Assembly: GCA_030068525.1 (NCBI GenBank)
Contig: JASJOS010000003.1
Location: 62,001 to 126,000, forward strand
Direction of reading: 5' to 3'
From: Xanthocytophaga flava
Lineage (GTDB): Bacteria > Bacteroidota > Bacteroidia > Cytophagales > 172606-1
DNA length: 64,000 nt
In this document: positions 18,037 through 26,193 of the stretch, one piece after another
Position numbering within the stretch: position 1 is the stretch's first letter
Layout of the letters: each line of letters begins with the position of its first letter
Program-made: the position numbers and the translations under genes
The notes under the pieces: model-generated
What the model was told of the DNA's origin: nothing
The model's database searches: none
Seen by the model: only the letters and a program-made list of their open reading frames with translations

Positions 18037-18753
18037 CTATGAATCAAAACTATTACTCAATGCATAGTGAGTAGTGTTACAATATAAGGAACTGTATATA
18101 TAGAAATCGGCACGATTTGTACCATAACGTCGATAAATATGTAGAATAGGCGCTCCAGTCATAAGACCTAATTGATCAGCAGTATTTTTATCTGCTACAA
18201 TCGCCCTTATATCCTGTTCAACATTGATAATATCCAGATTGTAATGCACATGCAGTGTTTCAAACAAAGAATCTTTACCTAAATTATATTCCAGAAAGCC
18301 AGAGAGATCACTAGTAGGGATATAAGTATATTCGAGCATCACCGGGTGGTTATCAGCCAATCGGAGCCTTTCCAAATAGATACAGCCTACTTCAATCTCC
18401 CGCTCTGATAAAGGATAAAAGAAATCTTCTGGCCAAGGTTGTATAGTAGGCTTATGCAATATCTCTGTATTTACAGAAGTATGTGAGGCTCCTACTACCT
18501 CTGAAAATCCTTTAAATGAAAGTAGACCTAAGCTCTTTCGTTGTTGACTTACTACACTTCCCTTTCCTCTGTGTTTATAGATTAGTTTTTCTTTTACCAG
18601 TTCGTCCAAAGCCTGCCTGACCGTTGCACGTGTGATATGATGTGTGGCACATAACTCGTTTTCTGAAGGCAGAAGAGTTCCTTCTTGAAAAATACCAGTC
18701 AGAATCTGCTGTTTTAGCAACTGATGTAGTTGCTTGTAGTGAGGAATAGACAT
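18037..18753 (-). CDS. GntR/HutC-family transcriptional regulator
   Basis: A 238-aa regulator: N-terminal winged helix (about 1-70, PHYKQLHQLLKQQI...PSENELCATHHITRATVRQALDEL, key residues given) and a C-terminal UTRA ligand-binding domain (about 85-235). I start it at ATG 18753. The longer frame from 18804 would translate the operator itself. The ligand is probably a sugar phosphate or nucleoside derivative, judged only from the deoC partner. Likely autoregulated through the two operator arms that flank its promoter. Confidence 0.88.
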   Translation of the reverse strand: MSIPHYKQLHQLLKQQILTGIFQEGTLLPSENELCATHHITRATVRQALDELVKEKLIYKHRGKGSVVSQQRKSLGLLSFKGFSEVVGASHTSVNTEILHKPTIQPWPEDFFYPLSEREIEVGCIYLERLRLADNHPVMLEYTYIPTSDLSGFLEYNLGKDSLFETLHVHYNLDIINVEQDIRAIVADKNTADQLGLMTGAPILHIYRRYGTNRADFYIYSSLYCNTTHYALSNSFDS

Positions 18754-18812
18754 ATAACAACTTGTATAGACAAGCAAGGTAATACTTCTCACTTGTCTAT
18801 ACAAGTTGTTAT
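18754..18812 (-). promoter_or_regulatory. Twin operator and promoter of gntR-deoC
   Basis: A perfect 21-bp inverted repeat (18754-18774 and 18792-18812, spacer 17 nt). Each arm contains the near-palindrome CTTGTATAGACAAG or its complement, which fits GntR/HutC operators. Read on the minus strand, TTG in the upstream arm is followed after 20 nt by TACCTTG in the spacer, a plausible -33/-7 pair, so both arms flank or overlap the promoter. The downstream arm abuts the ATG. The 14-mer cores are 31 bp apart, about three helical turns. Confidence 0.8.
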
Positions 18813-18937
18813 ACCTTTTTTATTTTTGTGCTAACTAAGTTATTCCAATCAAATAGTATAAGATGCTAATCTGAACATTTTTTAGTTCAAATCTTTTTAT
18901 TTATCTGATCAAAAAAAATTATTGAGAAATAAAAAAC

Positions 18938-19123
18938 TGACCAGAATATCACTCATTTATGTGTTTGACTAGAATACCGATCATATTCAGAAAATATTCG
19001 AATAAAGGTCACTTTCTCATTTGACCTGAATTCTGTTCACTTTTGAGTTTGACCGGAGTTTAGGTCAAATCTGTCAACGACTGGAGTTCCGGTCAAAATG
19101 AAGAAATATCAGAATACTGATTA
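18938..19123. repeat. Seven imperfect 18-nt palindromes at an exact 28-nt period
   Basis: Units start at 18938, 18966, 18994, 19022, 19050, 19078 and 19106. The consensus TGACCGGAATTCCGGTCA is itself a perfect palindrome, and the 10-nt spacers are not conserved. A3, G7, A8, T10, T16 and A18 are invariant or nearly so; the third and seventh copies are the most degenerate. The last copy runs into the stop codon of the nucleotidyltransferase-like gene. The period is not a multiple of three, so this is not a coding repeat. Candidate operator array or structural RNA/DNA element; function unknown. Confidence 0.85.
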
Positions 19124-20107
19124 TGATTCAGGCGTCTTCCACAATTCAACAATCCGATTTTGGACCACACTCTTATCTGTTTGTAAGAGAAAGTCTTCAA
19201 AATCGTTAAATTGACTTTTAAAACGAACAATAAAAGCTCCCAGTTCTTTACCTGACAAGCCTGTTAGTTCCATTACCACATTTCCATTAAACTTTTCATT
19301 CATAATCTTTACCTCTTCTTCCCGAATCTGTTCCCTTTTGATCTGCTCATCCAATTGACTTTCTGGGAAGTATTCATTGATCATAGGTAGATACTGATCC
19401 CGATCCTCCAGGTATTCATAAGTTTTTGTTATCTGATGTTCTTCCAGCCACTGTACAAAACGTTGTATAGTAGTTCGGGTTTCGATACGTTGCTCTGTTA
19501 CCTTCGAAGGTTCAACAAATGGCTTTACAGAGAAATAAGGGGATTGTATGGCCCAACTAAACATATCATCTAATGTATCAAACCCCTTTACCCATTGTTC
19601 ATAAGACAATCCAAGAAAACCTACTATCTTTTCCATATTTTGAGATACAGGTAAGTCCTTCTTGTAATGCCCATCATCACGACGATACACATAGAGTAAA
19701 CCTTCCTCTCCATATTTCAGGTTAAAGCGGCGGAACATTTTACCAAGTATATTACCCAGATCATTAAAACACATAAAGTTATAGGTACTTTCAAAGTATT
19801 GGTGGCCAACAGTAAAATAATCTACCTGGAAGTTCATAAAGTTAGTTGAAAACACATGCCCTACTGATTTAAACTCTTTCAACTGTAGGTCTACAATGAT
19901 ATTTGCTTTCACTTTTTCCCAGTTACCCTCAAAGGCATTCGATGAGACTATAATATCCAGGTCTCCAAAATCAGGTTTGGAAGCGTAATACCTGGGGATG
20001 CGATACAACGAACCAAAAGTCTTATCCAGAAAAGGTTTTAGTGTAGTTTCTACTTTCTGATAATCAGACTTAGGGAGCCGGCCAAGTTTAAAAAGATTAC
20101 CACCCAT
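19121..20107 (-). CDS. Nucleotidyltransferase-like protein of unknown function
   Basis: A 328-aa protein. Its N-terminal third resembles a polymerase-beta-type nucleotidyltransferase core: the segment DFGDLDIIVSS (about residues 47-57) supplies a GD-x-D metal-binding pattern, and a later acidic strand FQVDYFTV (about 94-101) could be the third carboxylate. The C-terminal half is helical and charged (EQIKREQIREEEVKIM). I do not recognise a named family. It follows rnr but is separated from it by a terminator, and its 3' end merges with the palindrome array. Confidence 0.55.
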   Translation of the reverse strand: MGGNLFKLGRLPKSDYQKVETTLKPFLDKTFGSLYRIPRYYASKPDFGDLDIIVSSNAFEGNWEKVKANIIVDLQLKEFKSVGHVFSTNFMNFQVDYFTVGHQYFESTYNFMCFNDLGNILGKMFRRFNLKYGEEGLLYVYRRDDGHYKKDLPVSQNMEKIVGFLGLSYEQWVKGFDTLDDMFSWAIQSPYFSVKPFVEPSKVTEQRIETRTTIQRFVQWLEEHQITKTYEYLEDRDQYLPMINEYFPESQLDEQIKREQIREEEVKIMNEKFNGNVVMELTGLSGKELGAFIVRFKSQFNDFEDFLLQTDKSVVQNRIVELWKTPES

Positions 20108-20130
20108 ATAATTGAGAAAAGCGATTATAC

Positions 20131-20169
20131 AAAAACAGGACTGGAAATTATATCTTTCTCCAATCCTGT
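20131..20169 (-). terminator. Terminator of rnr
   Basis: Minus-strand stem ACAGGATTGGA/TCCAGTCCTGT (one T-G pair, 11 bp) with a 13-nt loop, followed by TTTTTG. Confidence 0.8.
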
Positions 20170-20177
20170 TCTATTCA

Positions 20178-22418
20178 TTAAAAATACTTTGATTTACTTC
20201 CTTTCTTTTTACCTCCTCTGCTTTTTAAGTTGTCCCTCCCTTTATCTTTAGAAGTTTCTTTAAGAGGTTTTCCATCCGGAAAGTTTACCAGGGTCAGATC
20301 AATGCTTCGGCGTTCGAGATTGGTAGCCTTTACTCTTACAGTTACCTTATCTCCAAAAGTAATAATGCGTTTGGTTTTACGGCCTATGATACGATAATTT
20401 TCCGGATCGTGCTCGTAATAATCGTCTGTCAGATCACTGATACGTACCATTCCTTCACAACGGGTTTCAATCATCTCTACAAAGACGCCAAATTCAGTTA
20501 CACCTGTCACTAACCCTTCATAGTCTTTCTGTTCAGCATTTTTCATAAACTCAACCTGTTTGTATTTGATTGAGGCCCTCTCTGCATCAGAAGCAACTTT
20601 CTCCCGTTCAGAAGAGTGCTTACACTGATCCTCATATACATTACGGTCAGGTGCCTTTCCTGCGTTCAGATACAGTTGCAATAACCGATGCGCCATCATA
20701 TCCGGATATCGTCTGATTGGTGATGTAAAGTGTGTATAATGTGCAAAGGCCAGTCCGAAATGGCCCAGCGGTTCTGTACTATAGCGCGCCTTTGCCATAG
20801 TTCGTATCGCCAGGTTTTGCAGTGTAAATTGTTCTGGCTTACCTTCCAGATCTTCAATCAACTGATTCATAGAATCTGCAATCTTGCCTGACTCAGTCTG
20901 TATCTTATATCCAAACCGACGTATGAACGAAGCAAAAAGTTTTACTTTTTCATTATCCGGAGATTCGTGAATACGATACACCATTGTATTCTTTTCCTTA
21001 CCTTTTTTGTACTTATATACCCATTCGGCAACTTTTTTATTGGCAAGCAGCATAAATTCTTCAATCAGCTTATGAGCATCTTTCCGAATTTTTGGATACA
21101 CGGCTAAAGGAACTCCTTTTTCATCCAGTTTAAATTTCACCTCTATCGTTTCAAAACTCATAGCTCCGTTTTTGAAACGATCTTCTTTCATCTGTTTGGC
21201 AATGTCATTCAGTAGTCTCAGATCCTCTGCAAAATCACCACTTTCTCCTTCCAGAATCCGTTGTACTTCTTCATACGTAAACCGACGATTGGAATGAATG
21301 ATGGTTCGGCCAAACCATTCATTATAGATTTTCCCAGTCTCGTCCATCTCAAACACAGATGAGAAAGTGAGCTTATCTTCGTTGGGACGTAGCGAGCATA
21401 AGTCGTTGGACAATCGTTCGGGAAGCATTGGAATCGTACGATCAACCAGATATACGGAGGTAGCTCTTGCAAAGGCTTCCCGTTCCAGAGAAGTACCAGG
21501 AGTGACATAATGGGTTACATCTGCAATATGAACGCCTATTTCCCAGTGTCCGTTTTCCAGCTTTCGGATAGATAAGGCATCATCAAAATCCTTTGCGTCT
21601 TCAGGGTCTATAGTAAAGGTAACAATATCCCGAAAGTCACGACGTTTCGCTACTTCGGACTCTATATCATTACGAATTGCTTTTGCTTCTGCTTCTACTT
21701 CTTCCGGAAAGCGGAATGGTAGCCCAAACTCGGCCATAATAGAATGCATCTCTGTTTCGTGTTCCCCAGCTTTACCCAATACCTCAGTTACCTTTCCTTG
21801 TGGACCTTGTTCTGCATCTCCCCAGTGGGTAATTTTGACCAGCACTTTTTCTCTATCCTTTGCATTTCCAATAGCATCCAGTGGTATGTATATATCGGCA
21901 TACATCTTCCGATTATCAGGAATTACAAAAGCGTGTCGCTTGGTAATCTCAATGATTCCTACATATTCATCCTTTTTCCTTTGTAAAATCTCCGATACTT
22001 CCCCTTCAGGCTTACTACCTGCACGATGCATGTATACTACTACATTTACTGTATCCCCGTCCAGTGCTCCGTTTAGATTACTGCTATGTACCCATATATC
22101 TTTCTCATCATTTCCTACTACAATAAAGGCGTAATGTGGACTTACCCAATCTACTACTCCTGTCTTGGTTTGCGTTTTCGTATTATAGCGGTAAGTGCCA
22201 TTAGACAGCATGGATATTTCATCTGTCTCAATCAGGAAATCCAACATGTCCCGCAGAGACTTTTCATACCGATCTCCTTTAAGTTGCAGCTTTTTGGCCA
22301 GTTGTTTTGCTGTGAATGCCTGGCTTCTGTTTTGTCTTAGTACAGACAGAATCTGCTCTTTAAGATTGATTGCTCTATCTTTTCCTGCAGATTTCTTAGT
22401 TTCTTTTTTCGTTCTCAA
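20178..22418 (-). CDS. rnr: Ribonuclease R
   Basis: Processive 3'-5' exoribonuclease degrading structured RNA, 746 aa. Domain order: winged-helix N terminus (about 25-80), cold-shock domains (about 85-235), RNB catalytic domain (about 255-590, with the four-Asp motif in TFTIDPEDAKDFDDALS), S1 domain (about 635-720, YEGLVTGVTEFGVFVEM) and a Lys-rich tail. Length is normal. It starts 44 nt after the cytochrome gene on the same strand, so partial read-through from the sulfite oxidase operon is possible. Confidence 0.96.
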   Translation of the reverse strand: MRTKKETKKSAGKDRAINLKEQILSVLRQNRSQAFTAKQLAKKLQLKGDRYEKSLRDMLDFLIETDEISMLSNGTYRYNTKTQTKTGVVDWVSPHYAFIVVGNDEKDIWVHSSNLNGALDGDTVNVVVYMHRAGSKPEGEVSEILQRKKDEYVGIIEITKRHAFVIPDNRKMYADIYIPLDAIGNAKDREKVLVKITHWGDAEQGPQGKVTEVLGKAGEHETEMHSIMAEFGLPFRFPEEVEAEAKAIRNDIESEVAKRRDFRDIVTFTIDPEDAKDFDDALSIRKLENGHWEIGVHIADVTHYVTPGTSLEREAFARATSVYLVDRTIPMLPERLSNDLCSLRPNEDKLTFSSVFEMDETGKIYNEWFGRTIIHSNRRFTYEEVQRILEGESGDFAEDLRLLNDIAKQMKEDRFKNGAMSFETIEVKFKLDEKGVPLAVYPKIRKDAHKLIEEFMLLANKKVAEWVYKYKKGKEKNTMVYRIHESPDNEKVKLFASFIRRFGYKIQTESGKIADSMNQLIEDLEGKPEQFTLQNLAIRTMAKARYSTEPLGHFGLAFAHYTHFTSPIRRYPDMMAHRLLQLYLNAGKAPDRNVYEDQCKHSSEREKVASDAERASIKYKQVEFMKNAEQKDYEGLVTGVTEFGVFVEMIETRCEGMVRISDLTDDYYEHDPENYRIIGRKTKRIITFGDKVTVRVKATNLERRSIDLTLVNFPDGKPLKETSKDKGRDNLKSRGGKKKGSKSKYF

Positions 22419-22462
22419 ATCTTTTCAAGTTTAAAAAATGCAAAGAGAATGTATCTTCTCTA

Positions 22463-22876
22463 TCATTTTGAATTAAGTTTATACCATTCTATGGGTTGCA
22501 ATGGTTCTCTACGAACCTCTTTCTTCTCCGGACCATAATTTTTAGCTAAGTAGTCCAGTATTATGGGTTCATTTTCCCCTAGATCCCATAGATTTTGTTT
22601 TTGTTGCATCCAGCGGATGCGTTCTTTCCATCCTTCACGTGTAGCACGATACTGAAGGATCAGTCTTGAAGAATGACAGGCCGTACATTGTGCCCGGACC
22701 ATATCAAATCCCGGAGCTATTTTTAATCCGGTTGTAGAATCCAGCTTAGGAATTGAATCCTGTACAGTAGTTAAACCATTCCTTTCTGCTTTCCTCTGAA
22801 ATTCCATAGTTGTCACCATCAGAAATGCTCCTGCAATTCCAATTAAAAATAGTGTCTGAGCCTTTATAGATTGCAT
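22463..22876 (-). CDS. Monohaem cytochrome c subunit of sulfite dehydrogenase (SorB-like)
   Basis: A 137-aa exported or anchored cytochrome with an N-terminal hydrophobic segment (FLIGIAGAFLMV) and one c-type haem site CTACH (Cys64-His68). The motif is surrounded by SRLILQYRATREGWKERI, as in cytochromes paired with SorA-type sulfite oxidases, where Met in the RWM segment is a likely axial ligand. It starts 19 nt after the sulfite oxidase gene, which fits an electron-acceptor subunit. Confidence 0.85.
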   Translation of the reverse strand: MQSIKAQTLFLIGIAGAFLMVTTMEFQRKAERNGLTTVQDSIPKLDSTTGLKIAPGFDMVRAQCTACHSSRLILQYRATREGWKERIRWMQQKQNLWDLGENEPIILDYLAKNYGPEKKEVRREPLQPIEWYKLNSK

Positions 22877-22895
22877 AGTGTAATTGACTCAAGGA

Positions 22896-24149
22896 TTATT
22901 CTACTTTTACAGCAATACGATGACAAGCATTGTTCAGGTACCCACCAGGATTCCATGCCGGAATAACCATAGGCTGAGATACACCTTTTGAATCCGTTGC
23001 TTTTGCCCATACTTCATAGTATCCTTTCTTTGGAAAGGGAATAGTGACAGACCACTGCTGCCAGGCCAGTCGGTTATGAGGTTTTCTCAGATCACAGGTT
23101 ATCCATGTAGCACCATAATCTATAGAGACCTGCATGGCCGCCACCTCCAGATCTCCTGCCCAGGCATGCCCACGCAACTCAAGTGGTTTACCATCCGGAA
23201 CAATAGCTCCTGACTTAGGATACGTAATGACTGACTTTACTGGCATAGATTCAATAATCTTCAGCTCGCTGTCAGGTACTTTACTTCCTGGCTCTATGGG
23301 ATGAGCAGGTACACGATAGGAATGTCCTTCCATTTTTGGGCCATCATGCTCTTTATTGCGTATAGAGATCCGGGAAAGCCATTTTCCAGAAACAGATGCA
23401 GGCCAGCCACCAATTACCAATCGTAACGGATAGCCATGAATTAGCGGAATATCTTGTCCGTTTAGAGCCCACGCAAGTAGCGTCTCTTCCTCCAATGCTT
23501 TCCTGATAGGAACTCCACGAGAGATAACAGGTTTGGAACTATCTCCACTTAGATGGACATCTTTTCCATAATAGCCAATGTATATGGCATCATCTTTAAT
23601 TCCTATACTTTCCAGCACATCCCGCAGACGCACACCCGTCCATTCGGCGCAACTAACGCCTCCTTCGTGCCATTGATTACCTGAAGTTATCGGATAGTAT
23701 CCCGAACGTCCATTACCCCCACATTCCAGTACTAGCCGATACGTATAAGGTTTGAATTTCTTTTTTAGTTCACTAAGCTTAAAAATTGTTTGCTTTTTGA
23801 CAGACTCACCATCAATTGTCAAAGTCCAGTTCTTCAGATCTATACTTTCAGGACTATTCCCATTATTACGTATAAACATCTTATCTACAGGAGTTATTTC
23901 ATCATCCAGTAAGTGTGGCGGAGTTTCAACATTCCAGGGACGATCGTTCAGAATGACCAAATCCTTATGTTTGCCAGCAGGTAAGCTTAATGGATTATCT
24001 CCCTGTAAGGCTAATGGTGTGTGCCAGCGGGGCATATTTTCAGCAAAAACGATTTGGGTCCCCAACGTAGCGCTGAATGCTCCTACCAGGCTTTTTCGTA
24101 AGAATCCTCTGCGATCCCATAGCGGCTTGTTATCGAATGGATCTGCCAT
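22896..24149 (-). CDS. Periplasmic molybdopterin sulfite oxidase/dehydrogenase (SorA-like)
   Basis: A 417-aa enzyme oxidising sulfite to sulfate. A Tat signal is present (DRRGFLRKS, residues 12-20, then a hydrophobic stretch). The sulfite-oxidase fold carries the molybdenum-ligating Cys143 in LECGGNGRS and the VSCAEWTGV motif. A C-terminal Mo-co dimerisation domain follows (about 295-417, GHAWAGDLEVAAMQVSID). The cytochrome partner lies directly downstream. The cofactor pathway enzymes MoaA and MoaCB are encoded 24 kb away in this window. Confidence 0.92.
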   Translation of the reverse strand: MADPFDNKPLWDRRGFLRKSLVGAFSATLGTQIVFAENMPRWHTPLALQGDNPLSLPAGKHKDLVILNDRPWNVETPPHLLDDEITPVDKMFIRNNGNSPESIDLKNWTLTIDGESVKKQTIFKLSELKKKFKPYTYRLVLECGGNGRSGYYPITSGNQWHEGGVSCAEWTGVRLRDVLESIGIKDDAIYIGYYGKDVHLSGDSSKPVISRGVPIRKALEEETLLAWALNGQDIPLIHGYPLRLVIGGWPASVSGKWLSRISIRNKEHDGPKMEGHSYRVPAHPIEPGSKVPDSELKIIESMPVKSVITYPKSGAIVPDGKPLELRGHAWAGDLEVAAMQVSIDYGATWITCDLRKPHNRLAWQQWSVTIPFPKKGYYEVWAKATDSKGVSQPMVIPAWNPGGYLNNACHRIAVKVE

Positions 24150-24446
24150 AGTATTATGTATTTATCTGAAAAATCAGGTTAAAATCAGGTTTTATTGCTT
24201 ATAAATGTAGATAAAAAGAAAAAACAAGCCAAATCTTTCTGGGTTATTACCCATTTGAGCACTTATCTATTTCTTTTATTACCCAACTGTGGAGAAGTTG
24301 CTTCACTACACCCAGGTTTTCTTCGTTTATACACTTTTTTGTGTATTGGTATGTTATTTTATCTTCTTTGGGTGTCGGAATGAAGACGAAAGTTCTGAAA
24401 ATAACAAAGTTACAATTATCAAAAATTAATTTAACATACCAGTTAT
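24150..24446. other. Divergent intergenic region
   Basis: About 300 nt between the sulfite oxidase start and the first secreted low-complexity gene. It must carry both promoters. No exact TAnnTTTG element was found, and a 62-codon frame in it lacks any coding character. Confidence 0.4.
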
Positions 24447-24932
24447 ATGAAAAAGCTAATGTTAAGTGCCGCTATCCTGCTAGTATCGTATGGTGTATTT
24501 GCTCAGCAATCCCCTGCGTCAGGAAACAAGAGAGATACCGTGTATCAAAATCCAAATGTGCCTAGTACACCTACGCCAGGTACACCATTACCTACACCGG
24601 TTCCAAGTACACCAGGCAGAACAACACCAAGTACAACAGTGCCAGGTCAATCACAAGGTGTGCCTAATACTGGCGTACCTAGCCAAAGTCAGGGTATACC
24701 AGAACAGACTATGCCAAGCCAGACAGTACCTCAGAGTGTACCTAGTCAAACACCTGGTCAGCAACCGCAACAAACCGTTCCTTCTGGAAATGGCAACAAA
24801 ATCCAGGGAGCAGATTCAAGTGGTAGAGTGCCTTCTCAGAATCAAACCAAACGAACTACTACCACTCAGAAAAGTACAACAGTAAAGAAAAAATCAAGTA
24901 ACAATTCTTCCCGGAAGGATTCTCTTAGATAA
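24447..24932 (+). CDS. Secreted Pro/Thr/Ser/Gln-rich low-complexity protein
   Basis: A 161-aa protein with a signal peptide (MKKLMLSAAILLVSYGVFAQ) and a disordered mature part made of degenerate VPSQ/TVPS/PGQ repeats (about residues 35-125), ending in a Lys/Ser/Thr-rich tail. There are no cysteines and no recognisable domain. It resembles linker-like extracellular or cell-wall-associated polymers. Followed by a 38-nt perfect palindromic terminator and then a second protein of the same kind. Confidence 0.7.
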   Translation: MKKLMLSAAILLVSYGVFAQQSPASGNKRDTVYQNPNVPSTPTPGTPLPTPVPSTPGRTTPSTTVPGQSQGVPNTGVPSQSQGIPEQTMPSQTVPQSVPSQTPGQQPQQTVPSGNGNKIQGADSSGRVPSQNQTKRTTTTQKSTTVKKKSSNNSSRKDSLR

Positions 24933-24943
24933 GCAATAACACA

Positions 24944-24981
24944 TTAAAAGAGCAGCGATTTAAATCGCTGCTCTTTTAATC
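24944..24981. terminator. Perfectly palindromic intrinsic terminator
   Basis: A 38-nt perfect palindrome (stem AAAAGAGCAGCGATT with its complement), ending in TTTTAAT; 11 nt after the stop codon. Confidence 0.9.
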
Positions 24982-25047
24982 TATTCAGGTCGGATAAGTA
25001 AGATAGGCTCTTGATTATCCGCATTATTTTACTATAAATGTACCACT

Positions 25048-25626
25048 ATGAAAACGATATTAATGATATTTGGTATGGGATTACTTTCGTTTGCTGGAAT
25101 GGCTCAGCAAAATAGTAAGACCAATGAACAACAGAATAAACCCAAATCTACCAGTCAGTCGTCAAATAAGAATCAGAGCACAAACAACCACGACGTCAAT
25201 CGGAATGAGGATAGAGCAATTGGGAATAAGAATGATAAAGAGCAGACTATAGATACCAGCAGAGGAACAGGTTCAACTACACCTCATGAAAAAACGCCAG
25301 GAGATAGAAAAGAGGAGGCAAAGCCAGATCCTACCAGTACAAACCCTAATACACCTAATTCGACCACTGCAGAGCCAAGCCGTCCTGATCCAAGTACAGA
25401 GTATAACCGCAGTTCGAATGGAGGAATTGGGTTAGATACTATGAGACGTGATCCTTCAAAAGCCAATATGCAGAATGCTTCAGCTCCTTCACAGAAGGGT
25501 GAGGCAGTAACAAAAGGTCGTAATACAGTACCTACCCAACAAACTGACAAGGAATCTGATCAGAAAGACCCTTACCGAAAAGGAAAACCTCAATATAAAA
25601 AACCAATAAAAGAAAAACCGCTGTAG
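25048..25626 (+). CDS. Secreted Asn/Gln/Ser/Lys-rich low-complexity protein
   Basis: A 192-aa protein with a signal peptide (MKTILMIFGMGLLSFAGMAQ) and a wholly hydrophilic mature chain rich in Asn, Gln, Ser, Thr, Pro, Asp and Lys, with no predicted fold. The tail is highly basic (KGKPQYKKPIKEKPL). It is a neighbour, though not a close sequence copy, of the preceding secreted low-complexity gene. The stop codon lies inside the loop of its own terminator. Function unknown. Confidence 0.7.
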   Translation: MKTILMIFGMGLLSFAGMAQQNSKTNEQQNKPKSTSQSSNKNQSTNNHDVNRNEDRAIGNKNDKEQTIDTSRGTGSTTPHEKTPGDRKEEAKPDPTSTNPNTPNSTTAEPSRPDPSTEYNRSSNGGIGLDTMRRDPSKANMQNASAPSQKGEAVTKGRNTVPTQQTDKESDQKDPYRKGKPQYKKPIKEKPL

Positions 25627-25640
25627 AGCGGTTTTTCTTT
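25613..25640. terminator. Terminator overlapping the stop codon of the second low-complexity gene
   Basis: Stem AAAAACCGCT/AGCGGTTTTT (25613-25622 with 25627-25636); the 4-nt loop GTAG contains the TAG stop. It can also serve the convergent DUF6702 gene. Confidence 0.88.
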
Positions 25641-26155
25641 TAAAGTTCTATAGTCTGTGTTGTCTGATCTGACTTAAACAAATAGGTTTTTTTTTGACTC
25701 TTGTAAATTACATTCACAATGTTTACCTGATCATCAAATGACTCAAATAACAGTGTATTATTTATTTTTAACCCATTCGGTTCTTCTGCAACAGGAACCT
25801 CGAAGTAAAGCCAGGTAACATCTACTGTAATTTCTTTGCCTACCCAATTAATAGATTTCCTTGCATTTTTTGTATCTGTCAGTACAAAATGTCTTAATAG
25901 ATACTGCTTGATAAATGGATCTATTGTCGCATTGTCTTCTACTTTTAATGTACGTTTATTCTCTTTGGAAAGTGCCGTTCCCAGATCATCAGAAAACACC
26001 CTCAAACTAACCTCCAAAGATTTCTCAGTAGGATTATAATGAATCTCAGCCAGACTGGAATGAAATTCATGCTTTCGAAATGAAGAAAGAATGAAAATTG
26101 AAAAAATAAGACCAAGAGTTAAAAGAAAACGGCGCTTTCCCAAAGAGTTGTTCAT
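25640..26155 (-). CDS. DUF6702 family protein
   Basis: A 171-aa protein. An N-terminal hydrophobic anchor or signal (LLTLGLIFSIFILSS) is followed by HEFHSSLAEIHYN and LEVSLRVFSDDL, the hallmark strands of DUF6702, a Bacteroidota family of unknown function often encoded near peptidases. The start at 26155 places the basic residues GKRR immediately before the hydrophobic segment. The C-terminal half contains several beta-strands and no cysteine. Not clearly in an operon with ilvA, whose stop lies 38 nt upstream. Confidence 0.75.
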   Translation of the reverse strand: MNNSLGKRRFLLTLGLIFSIFILSSFRKHEFHSSLAEIHYNPTEKSLEVSLRVFSDDLGTALSKENKRTLKVEDNATIDPFIKQYLLRHFVLTDTKNARKSINWVGKEITVDVTWLYFEVPVAEEPNGLKINNTLLFESFDDQVNIVNVIYKSQKKTYLFKSDQTTQTIEL

Positions 26156-26193
26156 ATAATAAAAAGAATACACAATAACCTATTATCTGTTCA

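Noticed and set aside
18938..19123. CRISPR interpretation of the repeat array
   Set aside because: Repeats are only 18 nt and divergent, the intervals are 10 nt, and no cas gene is present.
24195..24383. 62-aa protein frame in the divergent region
   Set aside because: No ribosome-binding context or conservation pattern and biased composition; probably chance.
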